Source: JANRKF01 sp964518725
GTDB lineage: Bacteria > Pseudomonadota > Alphaproteobacteria > Rickettsiales > SXRF01
Assembly: GCA_964518725.1 (NCBI GenBank)
Contig: CAZFKP010000019.1
Location: forward strand, 1-53,982
Direction of reading: 5' to 3'
Length of the DNA stretch: 53,982 bases
Positions 1-8,311 of this stretch are shown in pieces. Positions within the stretch are counted from its first letter, which is position 1. Each line of letters starts with the position of its first letter. Under the pieces are notes generated by a model, which worked only from the letters and a program-made list of their open reading frames with translations, did no database searches and was not told the origin of the DNA. The position numbers and the translations under genes are program-made.

Positions 1-66
1 ACGGTTCGTTGCCGTACGCGCAATGGTTTGTCGGTTACGTTTCTCAGAAGACTTGTGGTTCGCCAT
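1..66 (-). CDS. rpsT: 30S ribosomal protein S20, N-terminal part
   Basis: The minus strand from 66 to the window edge encodes the first 22 residues of a protein beginning MANHKSSEKRNRQT, the typical lysine/arginine-rich start of ribosomal protein S20, which binds 16S rRNA early in assembly of the small subunit. The rest lies outside the window. It is downstream of mutM on the same strand. In many Alphaproteobacteria rpsT sits next to dnaA, so the replication initiator gene may lie just left of this window (inference). The fragment is too short for most gene callers. Confidence 0.9.
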   Translation of the reverse strand, partial: MANHKSSEKRNRQTIARTATNR

Positions 67-120
67 GGGTCGTGATTCCGTATTCAGGATGGTTAAAGTT
101 GTTCCCTAAATGGGAGGCAG

Positions 121-149
121 ACACTAACCACATAAATTTTCATCGTCAA
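121..149 (-). promoter_or_regulatory. candidate sigma70 promoter of rpsT
   Basis: On the minus strand TTGACG (149-144) is followed after 17 bases by TAGTGT (126-121), about 55 bases before the rpsT start codon. The -35 is good and the -10 is poor, so this is a tentative promoter. It would give rpsT transcription independent of mutM. Confidence 0.35.
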
Positions 150-223
150 GGGCAAAATATCAAGAAAAATCATTTTCTTTTTAAACTTATCAACATGGCG
201 GAAACCTTAGGTGTTTGAGCAAG

Positions 224-232
224 TTATCCACA
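224..232 (+). promoter_or_regulatory. DnaA-box match
   Basis: TTATCCACA is a perfect match to the classical DnaA box. It lies in the 177-bp mutM-rpsT gap. A weaker 7/9 match, CTAACCACA, is at 124-132. Given the dnaA-linked gene order this may belong to a DnaA-regulated or origin-proximal region, but one perfect box is weak evidence for an origin. Confidence 0.4.
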
Positions 233-243
233 GGTTTTGGCGC

Positions 244-1065
244 TCAGTGTTGGCAGGCGCTGCAATAGAAAGTGGAACGTCCCGCCTGCCGTATACCCCG
301 CAGGGGTTTATGACAGTAGAAACAAGGCTCACCCTCACGTTCATAGACATTGAATTGATGCTGGAAATACCCTGTCTCGCCGGAAATATGGACAAAATCA
401 CGCAAACTTGAACCGCCAGATTCGATGGCAGACGAAAGCACACTACGGATGGACTTCACCAGAGCAGAAGCTCTGAGTGCGGCTTCCCGGGCTGGTTTTC
501 GCGGATCCACCCCGGCAAGAAAGAGCACTTCGCTGGCATAAATATTTCCCACACCAACCACCAGTTTCTGATCCATCAGCACCGGCTTGATCGCACCATG
601 CCGCCGTGCCAACTGTGCCTTCAAATAGCTGGCGTTGAATTCCTTGGAAAATGGTTCAGGGCCGAGATGCGAAAGCAGCGGATGCGCGTTGATGTTGTTG
701 CTTTTCTCAACATCCATGATGCCGAATCGCCTTGGATCGTTGTAGATCAGTACGCGCCCGTCATTGAGCGTCATCACCACATGATCGTGCTTGCCGATTT
801 TTTTGGGGATCGCTGGAAGCACTGAAAAACTGCCACTCATTCCCAGATGGGCAATCAACGTATCACCACTGTCCAGAACGAATAAAAGATACTTCGCACG
901 GCGGGTCACTTGCATAATTTTTGCCCCGGAAAGCCGCTTGGCAAACCCTGCCGGAAACGGAAACCGCAAATCCGACCGGTTGAGCGTTACCCGCACAATC
1001 CGGCTACCGACAATGCTTCCGGCAAGCCCGCGCACCACCGTTTCGACTTCTGGTAATTCCGGCAT
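244..1065 (-). CDS. mutM: formamidopyrimidine-DNA glycosylase
   Basis: A 273-residue bifunctional glycosylase/AP lyase that removes 8-oxoguanine and formamidopyrimidines from DNA. The start MPELPEVETV exposes the catalytic proline (Pro2) and Glu3 after methionine removal, which fixes the start at 1065 although the frame is open further upstream. AAGGAAG precedes this ATG. LIAHLGMSGSF is the conserved beta-strand segment with the catalytic histidine/lysine region. The C-terminus has the zinc finger CFYC...CSAC. The length is normal. It is divergent from ubiE, with a palindrome in the shared upstream region, and precedes rpsT. Confidence 0.96.
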   Translation of the reverse strand: MPELPEVETVVRGLAGSIVGSRIVRVTLNRSDLRFPFPAGFAKRLSGAKIMQVTRRAKYLLFVLDSGDTLIAHLGMSGSFSVLPAIPKKIGKHDHVVMTLNDGRVLIYNDPRRFGIMDVEKSNNINAHPLLSHLGPEPFSKEFNASYLKAQLARRHGAIKPVLMDQKLVVGVGNIYASEVLFLAGVDPRKPAREAALRASALVKSIRSVLSSAIESGGSSLRDFVHISGETGYFQHQFNVYEREGEPCFYCHKPLRGIRQAGRSTFYCSACQH

Positions 1066-1080
1066 AATCTTCCTTGTGTC

Positions 1081-1100
1081 ATACCAGCATTGGCTGGTAT
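1081..1100. repeat. 20-bp perfect palindrome in the mutM-ubiE intergenic region
   Basis: ATACCAGC, a 4-base loop and GCTGGTAT form a perfect 8-bp stem. With its flanks (GTC before, CCATAG after) it has the layout of the widespread short repeats of the type GTCATTCCCGC...GCGGGAATCCA found between bacterial genes. No second copy was seen here. It lies 16 bases upstream of the mutM start and would form a hairpin in the mutM leader. Confidence 0.55.
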
Positions 1101-1138
1101 CCATAGCTTTAGTGATAAAATTATAATGACACAACCAA

Positions 1139-1873
1139 ATGACAAAAACACATTTTGGATTCCAGACGATCGATGAACAAGAAAAAGAGCAGCGCGTGCG
1201 TGGTGTGTTCGATTCGGTCGCCAGTAAATATGATGTGATGAATGATGTGATGAGCGCGGGTCTCCACCGCCTGTGGAAACGCGAGATGGTAAGCGCCCTT
1301 ACCCCCCGTGATGACCAGAAAATCCTCGATGTCGCTGGCGGTACCGGTGACATTGCCTTCCGGATTCGCGCCGCCGCAAACGCAGATGTTACCGTCTGCG
1401 ACATCAATCAATCCATGCTGAACGAAGGCATCAATCGCGCCATCGACGCCAACAAGCGCGAAGGGCTGGAATGGGTGTGCGGCAATGCCGAATCTCTACC
1501 CTTCCCCGACCAGCATTTTGATGCTTACACTATCGCCTTTGGCATCCGCAACGTCACCCATATCGAAAAAGCACTGGAAGAAGCGTGCCGCGTGCTGAAA
1601 ATCGGCGGGCGTTTCCTCTGTCTCGAATTCAGTCATGTCTCGAATGAAACGCTCGCAAGAATCTATGAACACTATTCGTTCAAACTCATTCCATGGTTCG
1701 GTGAAAAGATCACGCAGGATCGCGCAAGTTATCAATACCTCGTGGAAAGCATCCGCAAATTCCCAACCCAGGAAAAATTCGTGAGCATGATTAAAAAATC
1801 CGGCTTCGGAAATGTTAACTATCGTAACCTGACCGGCGGCGTGGTGGCGCTGCACTCAGCCCGCAGATTGTGA
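1139..1873 (+). CDS. ubiE: demethylmenaquinone/ubiquinone C-methyltransferase
   Basis: A 244-residue SAM-dependent methyltransferase of the UbiE/COQ5 family, which methylates the ring of the ubiquinone (or menaquinone) precursor. The N-terminal THFGFQTI and VFDSVASKYDVMND are family signatures. LDVAGGTGDIAFR is SAM motif I, NAESLPFPD and the GGRFLCLEFS segment are later motifs, and the protein ends in LTGGVVALHSA as usual. An ATG 13 bases upstream is out of frame. No clear Shine-Dalgarno is visible. The 3' end overlaps the convergent gene by 18 bp. With ubiB downstream it forms the usual alphaproteobacterial quinone gene cluster, here split by an inserted gene. Confidence 0.96.
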   Translation: MTKTHFGFQTIDEQEKEQRVRGVFDSVASKYDVMNDVMSAGLHRLWKREMVSALTPRDDQKILDVAGGTGDIAFRIRAAANADVTVCDINQSMLNEGINRAIDANKREGLEWVCGNAESLPFPDQHFDAYTIAFGIRNVTHIEKALEEACRVLKIGGRFLCLEFSHVSNETLARIYEHYSFKLIPWFGEKITQDRASYQYLVESIRKFPTQEKFVSMIKKSGFGNVNYRNLTGGVVALHSARRL

Positions 1874-2947
1874 CCAACTACCACTGCGTGGTGGAAATTT
1901 ATCTGCCGGACTGGTACCATCAATCTGGCGTTGGATCATATCCATCGCACTGAATTGACCGGTATAGCCCGCTTCGCGCAGGGCAATAGCGCGTCGAATA
2001 GCGTCTTCTTCTAACCCGCGATCGCGGCCAACGCTTACGGCCAGCGTGACCAGAAACTCCCTCTGAAGATCGAGATGATGGCTTGTGAGTGCCCGCCCGT
2101 CCGTGGTTTCAGCGGTTAGAAATAATGGCTCGCCATCGCCACCATCCAGGGCTTCTGAATTTTTAAGCGCACGCGCAACATCCGTATCATTGGTGAGAAC
2201 AAGTTTCGGAGCACCATCTTCACCCAGAGCCGGCGGAATATAGGGCATCTGCATAATATTGATGCGGTTGAACTCACCCTCCTTGCTGATTATTTTGGGC
2301 GAACCTCCCAATTCATACAGCTCACGTTCCGCAGCCGGCAGACCGGTCTTAATTTCGAATTCAACATTCATGGCATCACTGGTCGGCTGACCATCGTAAC
2401 CGAATTTTGAATTCACTTCCGATACGATCACCGAGTTGCCTTCCTGCCCCAGTGCCTTGTCGATCTTGCCGATTTCATCCACGAGCACAGCATGAAATGC
2501 GGCGTTTTTATAATAATCATCATCATGCGGCGGTTCGCTTGCCGCATAAGTAATCAAGTGCGCGAGCCCTTTTACTTCCTTACCCTTCACCACTTTATCA
2601 ATTTCGTAAGTCTCGACAAACGCCATGCCCGCTACCTTGTTGTCGTCACGCATTGCAAACACGGTCACGGCCTTAACATTGGGATCTTCTCCCCTCAGCC
2701 GTGGCAGCATGACATCGTGGACACCTTCCCCTTCGCCGGGAATACCATCCTGCTCAACCAGATAATGCTTGCGGTAAATATCAAGCACGGCACTCAGGCG
2801 CGGATTAAATCTATGATCCAGTGAATTGGCCGGATTAATGATGATATTGCTCACCTCACCAATACCGGTTTGCGCCACTACCTCCGCATGAAGATGCTTT
2901 GTAGCAAGATAATCCGATGCACCTGATGCATCTAAACCGCCGGCCAT
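1856..2947 (-). CDS. hypothetical protein inserted between ubiE and ubiB
   Basis: A 363-residue protein I do not recognise. It is acidic, with no signal peptide or obvious membrane segment. The stretch VTVFAMRDDNKVAGMAFVETYE looks like two neighbouring beta strands of an acetyltransferase-like (GNAT) fold, but no clear acetyl-CoA loop is seen, so this is only a hint. The C-terminal third has helical segments around HHLDLQREFLVTLAVSVGRD. It is on the opposite strand between ubiE and ubiB and overlaps ubiE by 18 bp tail to tail. Its base composition resembles the neighbours. The start at 2947 has AGGGA close upstream. Confidence 0.75.
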   Translation of the reverse strand: MAGGLDASGASDYLATKHLHAEVVAQTGIGEVSNIIINPANSLDHRFNPRLSAVLDIYRKHYLVEQDGIPGEGEGVHDVMLPRLRGEDPNVKAVTVFAMRDDNKVAGMAFVETYEIDKVVKGKEVKGLAHLITYAASEPPHDDDYYKNAAFHAVLVDEIGKIDKALGQEGNSVIVSEVNSKFGYDGQPTSDAMNVEFEIKTGLPAAERELYELGGSPKIISKEGEFNRINIMQMPYIPPALGEDGAPKLVLTNDTDVARALKNSEALDGGDGEPLFLTAETTDGRALTSHHLDLQREFLVTLAVSVGRDRGLEEDAIRRAIALREAGYTGQFSAMDMIQRQIDGTSPADKFPPRSGSWSQSAG

Positions 2948-3077
2948 AAATCCCTACAAGTAAGTTATTCCAGAGCCTTATTTTACCGATGATAGGTAAA
3001 TTCTATGTAAATTCAGGTCGTTCCTTGAATCCAATAAAACATTGATATTTAGCGATATTGATGAAATATTCCCGGCC

Positions 3078-4637
3078 ATGATACCGCAAGCGCTCCGCCA
3101 TACACGCCGACTCATCGCCATCGCCCGCATTCTTGCACGGGAAGATGCGCTGTTTTTATTGGAAGATTTGAGGCTTGCGCCCCTTACCCTGTTGCTGGCG
3201 CGCCCATTCATCCGCCGCAAACCACACAAACGCCGCGGCGAACGCCTCGCCCACGCGCTTGAACGGCTTGGGCCAACTTTCATTAAGCTTGGGCAGGCTA
3301 TTTCTACACGGTCGGATTTGATTGGTGATGACGTTGCCGCCGACCTCGCACGGTTGAGGGACAACCTCCCGCCCTTCCCAACCGAGGCTGCCAAAGCCAT
3401 TATCGAAGCAGAACTTGGAAAACCACTCCACGATCTGTTCAGCGCGTTTGATGATGCACCGGTAGCAGCAGCCTCCATTGCACAGGTGCACAAGGCAACG
3501 ACTAAGCAAGGCAAAGCAGTAGCGGTGAAAATCGTACGCCCCGGCATTGATGCCGCCTTCAAGCGCGATATCGAATTATTTTTCTGGCTCGCCGGACTGA
3601 TGGAGGAAAAATTGCCGCATACCCGGCGGCTCAAACCCCGCGAGATCGTGCAGACATTCAAAGATACGGTGTTCTTCGAGCTGGACATGCGCTTTGAAGC
3701 CGCCGCTGCCGATGAGATGACCGCAAATATCTGCCAGCACGGCGCCGGGCTCCGCATCCCCGCCGTCTGCTGGGAACTGACTTCGCGTCGGGTGCTCACC
3801 ACCGAGTGGGTGGATGGTATTTCATTCAACAATATGGAAGCTATCCGTACGAGCGGGCATGACCTCGACCTGCTCCTGAAAGAACTCTCCAGTAGCCTGT
3901 TTACACAAGTATTTATCGACGGGTTCTTCCATGCCGACCTGCATCCCGGGAATTTGTTCCTGGATGCCAAAAATGGTAAATTGGTAGCCGTCGACCTTGG
4001 GATCATGGGACGCCTCGACTGGCAATCCCGCGCCTATATCGCCCAAATCATCCACGGATTCCTAAATGCAGATTATGCAAGCGTTGCAGAGTTGCATTTC
4101 GCCGCCGGCTATGTCCCGCCGCACAAAAGCGTGGAAGCCTTTACTCAGGCCTGCCGCGCCGTCGCACAGCCGATCATGGGGAAGCCGCTCAATGAGATTT
4201 CTGTCGCCGCGCTGCTTGGCCAGATGTTTAAAATTGCTGCCGAGTTTGAGATGGAAACACAGCCGCAACTGCTGCTAATGCAGAAAACCCTGATGGTCGC
4301 CGAGGGTGTTGGCCGGATGTTAAACCCAAACCTGAACATGTGGGAGCTAGCACGCCCGCTGATTGAACAATGGGCAAACGAACATTTTTCGACTGCCGCC
4401 CGCGCCAAAATTGCACTGAAAGAAGCTAAGGCACACGCGATGAAATTCCCGCTGATGCTCAGGAAAATAGAGCGTGCACTTGATGTGTTAGGTGAAGAAA
4501 ACGGAATGCGCCTGCATCCTGAAAGCATTGCCACACTGAATGCCGAACGCCGCAGGATGCAGCGCCAATGGCTGCTGCTTGGCTGGGCTGGTCTGGCAAT
4601 CCTTATCTCCATCGGGGTATTGCTGGCCACCAGCTAG
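3078..4637 (+). CDS. ubiB: ubiquinone biosynthesis atypical kinase/ATPase UbiB
   Basis: About 519 residues of the ABC1/ADCK/UbiB protein-kinase-like family, needed for ubiquinone synthesis at the inner membrane. Visible motifs are KLGQ in the N-terminal extension (LGPTFIKLGQAISTR), the alanine-rich loop AAASIAQVH replacing a normal glycine loop, the invariant lysine in AVKIVRP, the catalytic-type HADLHPGNLF and the DLG in VAVDLGIMG. The C-terminus has a membrane anchor (WLLLGWAGLAILISIGVLL). An in-frame TTG at 3042 would add 12 residues. I prefer the ATG at 3078 because known homologues begin close to the RHTRRL segment. Neither start has a clear ribosome site. Confidence 0.93.
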   Translation: MIPQALRHTRRLIAIARILAREDALFLLEDLRLAPLTLLLARPFIRRKPHKRRGERLAHALERLGPTFIKLGQAISTRSDLIGDDVAADLARLRDNLPPFPTEAAKAIIEAELGKPLHDLFSAFDDAPVAAASIAQVHKATTKQGKAVAVKIVRPGIDAAFKRDIELFFWLAGLMEEKLPHTRRLKPREIVQTFKDTVFFELDMRFEAAAADEMTANICQHGAGLRIPAVCWELTSRRVLTTEWVDGISFNNMEAIRTSGHDLDLLLKELSSSLFTQVFIDGFFHADLHPGNLFLDAKNGKLVAVDLGIMGRLDWQSRAYIAQIIHGFLNADYASVAELHFAAGYVPPHKSVEAFTQACRAVAQPIMGKPLNEISVAALLGQMFKIAAEFEMETQPQLLLMQKTLMVAEGVGRMLNPNLNMWELARPLIEQWANEHFSTAARAKIALKEAKAHAMKFPLMLRKIERALDVLGEENGMRLHPESIATLNAERRRMQRQWLLLGWAGLAILISIGVLLATS

Positions 4638-4675
4638 CGCTTGACAGAGGCACGCATTTTCACGGATGATAAGGC

Positions 4676-5272
4676 ATGCGGACTTTTCTCATTGCCACGG
4701 TATTATTCCTCGCCTTCATTGGATGGCTCCTACACAAGCCAATACCCAAGCAAGTGCCTGTGGCGCGAGCCTTCACCGATGCCGAGGTAGCCTACCTCGA
4801 GAAAAGCTTCGATTATGCCATGGACACGCTGGATGAGGGGCAATATCTCGACTGGTCAACCGCCGGGGTGAACGGCCGTATTGCCGTCGGTAAGCCATAT
4901 ACAAGCAAACAGAAAGCCATCTGCCGTAACTATATCGAGGTGGCGCGGACGCATGACGCACAAAAAGTTGACTCAAGCATCGCCTGCAAACGGCAAGGAA
5001 AAGACGGCTGGTGCCGCGTGCATGGCGATAATCCGCAGAGCTGCGCGCTGGAAACCGAAGAATCAACACTAAAAAAACGCGCACGCTTTGCCATTCTCCA
5101 GGGCAGCCAGACGATCGACCAGCTCATGGGAACACGTGTCGGCATTGATACGAGCGGCCTGACGCCGCACATCCCGAAAGCCTACGTGCCGTCCATTCAC
5201 GCGCCGGATATCCAAACGCCGGATTTGGAACCCAGCGACTTCCGCCCGCCAATGCCGTGGGATAAGAACTGA
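4676..5272 (+). CDS. exported protein resembling 17-kDa/RT0821-type surface antigens
   Basis: A 198-residue protein with an N-terminal hydrophobic segment (IATVLFLAFIGWLL) acting as signal or anchor and no lipobox cysteine. The middle part, with a WSTAGVNGRIAVGKPY block, a CRNYIE block and a CKRQGKDGWCRV block, follows the pattern of the C-terminal domain of rickettsial 17-kDa and RT0821/Lpp0805 antigens (glycine/basic segment, then CR.Y, then C....GW). That is inferred from pattern only. The tail is rich in proline and repeats an xPDx motif (HAPDIQTPDLEPSDF). It lies 38 bp after ubiB and is convergent with the uracil-DNA glycosylase gene. Confidence 0.7.
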   Translation: MRTFLIATVLFLAFIGWLLHKPIPKQVPVARAFTDAEVAYLEKSFDYAMDTLDEGQYLDWSTAGVNGRIAVGKPYTSKQKAICRNYIEVARTHDAQKVDSSIACKRQGKDGWCRVHGDNPQSCALETEESTLKKRARFAILQGSQTIDQLMGTRVGIDTSGLTPHIPKAYVPSIHAPDIQTPDLEPSDFRPPMPWDKN

Positions 5273-5281
5273 GCCGAACGG

Positions 5282-5953
5282 CTACAGAGCACGCTGGATT
5301 GCGCCTATAACGACGTTAAACATGTCTTGGTTCAACCTACCGGTATTGATGTTATAGCGCGAGCAATGGTAGCTGTTGAAGAGCCTCACCCGCCCCAGAT
5401 CGTGAACCGCCCCATGCGCGAACTTGGCTGCCGAGGGCTTGAACCCAAGCGCCTTCAGTACCGCATTATGCGACACCAGCCCCAGTGAGAGGATCACCTT
5501 AAGGTTAGGCATCGCAGTGATTTCAGTGGCCAGAAACCGGTTGCAGTTCTTAATTTCCGACGTTTCCGGCTTATTCTCCTGCGGCACACAGCGCACGGCG
5601 TTGGTGATACGGCAATTTTTGAGACGGAATTCCCCCTGACCATTAATGCCACCCGCCGCCTTCATCCGAATATCGAGCGAATCTGGTAAGGTCGCGTAAT
5701 AGTTGCCCTCGGCCAATTCATATTTCTGCAATGCTTCGTACAGGGTAAACCCGGCATAGTCCCCAGTGAACGGACGCCCGGTCTGGTTAGCGCCGTGCAA
5801 TCCCGGCGCCAACCCCACCACCAGCAACTCCGCTGACAATTCCCCAAACGATGGCACCGGAGCATTAAAATAGCCGGGAAATTTACCCCGGTTTTCTTCC
5901 CGGAAACCGCATAAACGCGGACAAATCTGGCAATTTTTATCAGGAACTTGCAT
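5282..5953 (-). CDS. family 5 uracil-DNA glycosylase
   Basis: A 223-residue DNA repair enzyme of the UDGb (family 5) type, removing uracil and some deaminated or oxidised bases. Evidence: the iron-sulfur type N-terminal CQICPRLCGFREE, motif 1 VVGLAPGLHGANQTGRPFTG, the NAVRCVPQENKP segment and the C-terminal HCSRYN (usually HPSxQN). The frame is open to 6034, but starting there would put the groES promoter inside the gene, and family members begin just before the first cysteine pair, so the ATG at 5953 is chosen. It is divergent from groES. Confidence 0.88.
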   Translation of the reverse strand: MQVPDKNCQICPRLCGFREENRGKFPGYFNAPVPSFGELSAELLVVGLAPGLHGANQTGRPFTGDYAGFTLYEALQKYELAEGNYYATLPDSLDIRMKAAGGINGQGEFRLKNCRITNAVRCVPQENKPETSEIKNCNRFLATEITAMPNLKVILSLGLVSHNAVLKALGFKPSAAKFAHGAVHDLGRVRLFNSYHCSRYNINTGRLNQDMFNVVIGAIQRAL

Positions 5954-5969
5954 ATTTTTTGTTTTTCCC

Positions 5970-5997
5970 CTTGAAACCACCCCATGCCACACTATAT
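5970..5997 (+). promoter_or_regulatory. candidate heat-shock (sigma32-type) promoter of groESL
   Basis: CCCCTTGAAA (CTTG at 5970-5973), 18 bases, then CTATAT (5992-5997) fits the alphaproteobacterial RpoH pattern CTTG-N17/18-CYTATNT reasonably well. A second CTTGAAA occurs at 6023-6029, nearer the gene. Both precede groES. Confidence 0.5.
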
Positions 5998-6046
5998 GAC
6001 CACACGCAATGCCTTTGATGGTCTTGAAACCCAAGGGCTACCAACA

Positions 6047-6055
6047 TTAGCACTC
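6047..6055 (+). promoter_or_regulatory. half CIRCE element before groES
   Basis: TTAGCACTC is an exact left half of the CIRCE operator bound by HrcA. The right half GAGTGCTAA expected nine bases later is missing (6065-6073 reads GGAGAAACG, including the ribosome site). It may be a decayed operator or coincidence. Confidence 0.4.
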
Positions 6056-6074
6056 AATTCTGAAGGAGAAACGC

Positions 6075-6386
6075 ATGAACATTAAACCACTTGGCGACCG
6101 CATCGTTGTCGAACGCATCGAGCAGGAAGAAAAAACCGCTGGCGGCATCATTATCCCGGATACCGCGAAAGAAAAACCGAAACAAGCCAAAGTCGTCGCT
6201 GTCGGCGCAGGCGCGAAAGATGAAAATGGCAAGCGCATCCCAGTGGATGTGTCCGTTGGCGATGTCGTGCTGTTCACCCAATGGGCTGGCAGCGAAATTA
6301 AACTCGATGGCAAGGAATACCTCGTGCTGAAAGAAAGCGACGTCATCGGCATCATCGAAGGCGCTGCTGCGAAGAAGGCAGCTTAA
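6075..6386 (+). CDS. groES: co-chaperonin GroES
   Basis: A 103-residue 10-kDa chaperonin that caps the GroEL ring. Signature NIKPLGDRIVVERIE at the start, the mobile loop EEKTAGGIIIPDTAKEK that contacts GroEL, and GKEYLVLKESDVIGII at the end. AAGGAG lies 6 bases upstream of the ATG. It is followed 31 bp later by groEL, with a heat-shock-type promoter upstream. Confidence 0.98.
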   Translation: MNIKPLGDRIVVERIEQEEKTAGGIIIPDTAKEKPKQAKVVAVGAGAKDENGKRIPVDVSVGDVVLFTQWAGSEIKLDGKEYLVLKESDVIGIIEGAAAKKAA

Positions 6387-6417
6387 ACTTAAAGGCAAAC
6401 TTAAAAGGAGAAAACAA

Positions 6418-8073
6418 ATGTCTGCTAAACAACTTAAATACGGTTCGGATGCGCGTGACCAAATCCTGCAAGGCGCACAAAAACTCGCCAACGCAGTCAA
6501 AGTAACACTTGGACCCCGTGGCCGCAACGTCATTCTCGACAAATCCTACGGCGCGCCCCGCATCACCAAGGACGGTGTGTCGGTAGCGAAAGAAATCACC
6601 CTGCAAAATAAATTTGAGAACATGGGGGCGCAAATGCTGCGCGAAGTGGCCAGCAAATCGGCGGATATGGCCGGTGATGGCACCACCACCGCGACGGTTC
6701 TTGCCCAGGCCATCTTTACCGAGGGCGCCAAAGCCGTCGCTGCTGGCCTGAACCCGATGGATCTGAAGCGCGGTATCGACAAGGCCGTTGAAGCCGTCGT
6801 TGCGGAAATCAAAAGAAAAAGCAAAGCAGTCGGCTCTAAAGCTGAATGGGCACAGGTTGCAACCATCTCCGCTAACGGCGATAAAGAAGTCGGCGATAAA
6901 ATCGCGGAAGCGATGGAAAAAGTGGGCAAGGAAGGCGTCATCACCGTGGAAGAAGCCAAAGGCCTCGAATTTGAACTTGATGTCGTCGAAGGCATGATGT
7001 TCGATCGCGGCTACCTGTCGCCCTATTTTGTGACCAATGCTGAGAAAATGACCGTGGAACTGGAAAACCCATTCCTGCTCATTTTCGAGAAGAAACTCTC
7101 CGGCCTGCAACCGATGCTGCCGCTGCTTGAAGCCGTAGTGCAATCGGGTCGCCCACTGCTCATCATCGCGGAAGACGTGGAAGGCGAAGCACTCGCTACC
7201 CTCGTGGTCAACAAACTCCGCGGCGGCCTCAAAGTGGCTGCGGTGAAGGCTCCTGGCTTCGGCGATCGCCGCAAAGCGATGCTTGAAGATATCGCCATCC
7301 TGACCGGCGGCGAAGTCATCAGCGAAGAGCTGGGGATTAAACTTGAAAAAGTGACCATCCAATCGCTTGGGCGCGCTAAGAAAGTTACTATCACCAAGGA
7401 CGATACCACCATCGTCGATGGTGCTGGCGAAAAGAAAACGATTGAAGCCCGCGTATCGCAACTGCGTGGCCAAATCGAAGAAACCACCTCGGATTACGAC
7501 CGTGAGAAACTGCAGGAACGCCTCGCTAAACTGGCTGGCGGCGTTGCCGTCCTCAAAGTCGGCGGTTCGAGTGAAGTCGAAGTGAAAGAGCGCAAAGATC
7601 GTGTGGATGATGCGCTGCATGCGACCCGCGCTGCCGTTGAAGAAGGCATCGTCCCAGGCGGCGGCTCCACCCTGCTCTACGCATCGCGCATTCTGGATAA
7701 AGTCAAACCAGAAAACGACGATGAAAAAGCCGGCATCAACATCATCCGCCGTGCACTGCAAGCCCCGATCCGCCAGATCGTAGAAAATGCAGGCCTGGAT
7801 GGCGCGGTTGTCGCTGGCAAGCTGCTCGAAAGCAAAGACGAGAACTTTGGTTTCGACGCACAAAACCTCGACTACACCGACCTCATCAAGGCCGGTATCA
7901 TCGACCCAACCAAAGTAGTGCGCTCGGCACTGCAGGGTGCGGCATCCGTTGCGTCGCTCCTCATCACCACCGAAGCCATCGTGGCCGACCTGCCGGAAGA
8001 CAAAAACTCCTCCGGCAACCAAGGTGGCGGCGGAATGGGGGGTATGGGCGGTATGGGTGACATGGGCTTCTAG
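6418..8073 (+). CDS. groEL: chaperonin GroEL
   Basis: A 551-residue 60-kDa chaperonin that folds proteins in an ATP-driven double ring. Conserved parts: KYGSDAR near the start, VKVTLGPRGRNVILDKSYGAP, the ATP site DMAGDGTTTATVLAQ, the AAVEEGIVPGGGSTLLYA signature, and the flexible GGM-repeat tail (GGMGGMGGMGDMGF). AAAGGAGAAA precedes the ATG. A strong terminator follows. The long antisense frame over this gene is a codon-bias artefact. Confidence 0.99.
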   Translation: MSAKQLKYGSDARDQILQGAQKLANAVKVTLGPRGRNVILDKSYGAPRITKDGVSVAKEITLQNKFENMGAQMLREVASKSADMAGDGTTTATVLAQAIFTEGAKAVAAGLNPMDLKRGIDKAVEAVVAEIKRKSKAVGSKAEWAQVATISANGDKEVGDKIAEAMEKVGKEGVITVEEAKGLEFELDVVEGMMFDRGYLSPYFVTNAEKMTVELENPFLLIFEKKLSGLQPMLPLLEAVVQSGRPLLIIAEDVEGEALATLVVNKLRGGLKVAAVKAPGFGDRRKAMLEDIAILTGGEVISEELGIKLEKVTIQSLGRAKKVTITKDDTTIVDGAGEKKTIEARVSQLRGQIEETTSDYDREKLQERLAKLAGGVAVLKVGGSSEVEVKERKDRVDDALHATRAAVEEGIVPGGGSTLLYASRILDKVKPENDDEKAGINIIRRALQAPIRQIVENAGLDGAVVAGKLLESKDENFGFDAQNLDYTDLIKAGIIDPTKVVRSALQGAASVASLLITTEAIVADLPEDKNSSGNQGGGGMGGMGGMGDMGF

Positions 8074-8100
8074 TCGTTTCCACCTTACCATATTCCTATC

Positions 8101-8133
8101 GAAGGGGTGGCTCCAGCCACCCCTTCTTTTTTT
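8101..8133 (+). terminator. intrinsic terminator of groESL
   Basis: An 11-bp perfect stem (GAAGGGGTGGC / GCCACCCCTTC, loop TCCA) is followed by seven T. It ends the chaperonin operon 27 bp after groEL. The region from here to 8311 is AT-rich with no gene seen; it should hold the promoter of the next operon, but I could not pick a convincing one. Confidence 0.93.
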
Positions 8134-8311
8134 ATCAACCGCATGAAAAATAATGATTATTACTATATTGGAATATTGCGTGACATATTGCCAGAAAATT
8201 TCGTAATTTTAATACGTTGATAGGGTTTTCGTCACAAAAGCTTCACATAACTTGCCAGTGTTTCATGGTATAAATGAGCATAGAACATTCTATCTTTAGG
8301 CATGGAAGCGC

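Noticed and set aside
9..218. 69-residue plus-strand ORF at the left edge
   Set aside because: It lies opposite the rpsT start and its promoter region and has no family features.
1121..1411. 96-residue minus-strand ORF opposite the start of ubiE
   Set aside because: Shadow of ubiE; also the upstream extension of mutM here is not supported.
6352..8091. 579-residue antisense ORF covering groEL
   Set aside because: It is a mirror of strong codon bias in groEL; composition is phenylalanine/histidine-rich and no ribosome site or family is visible.
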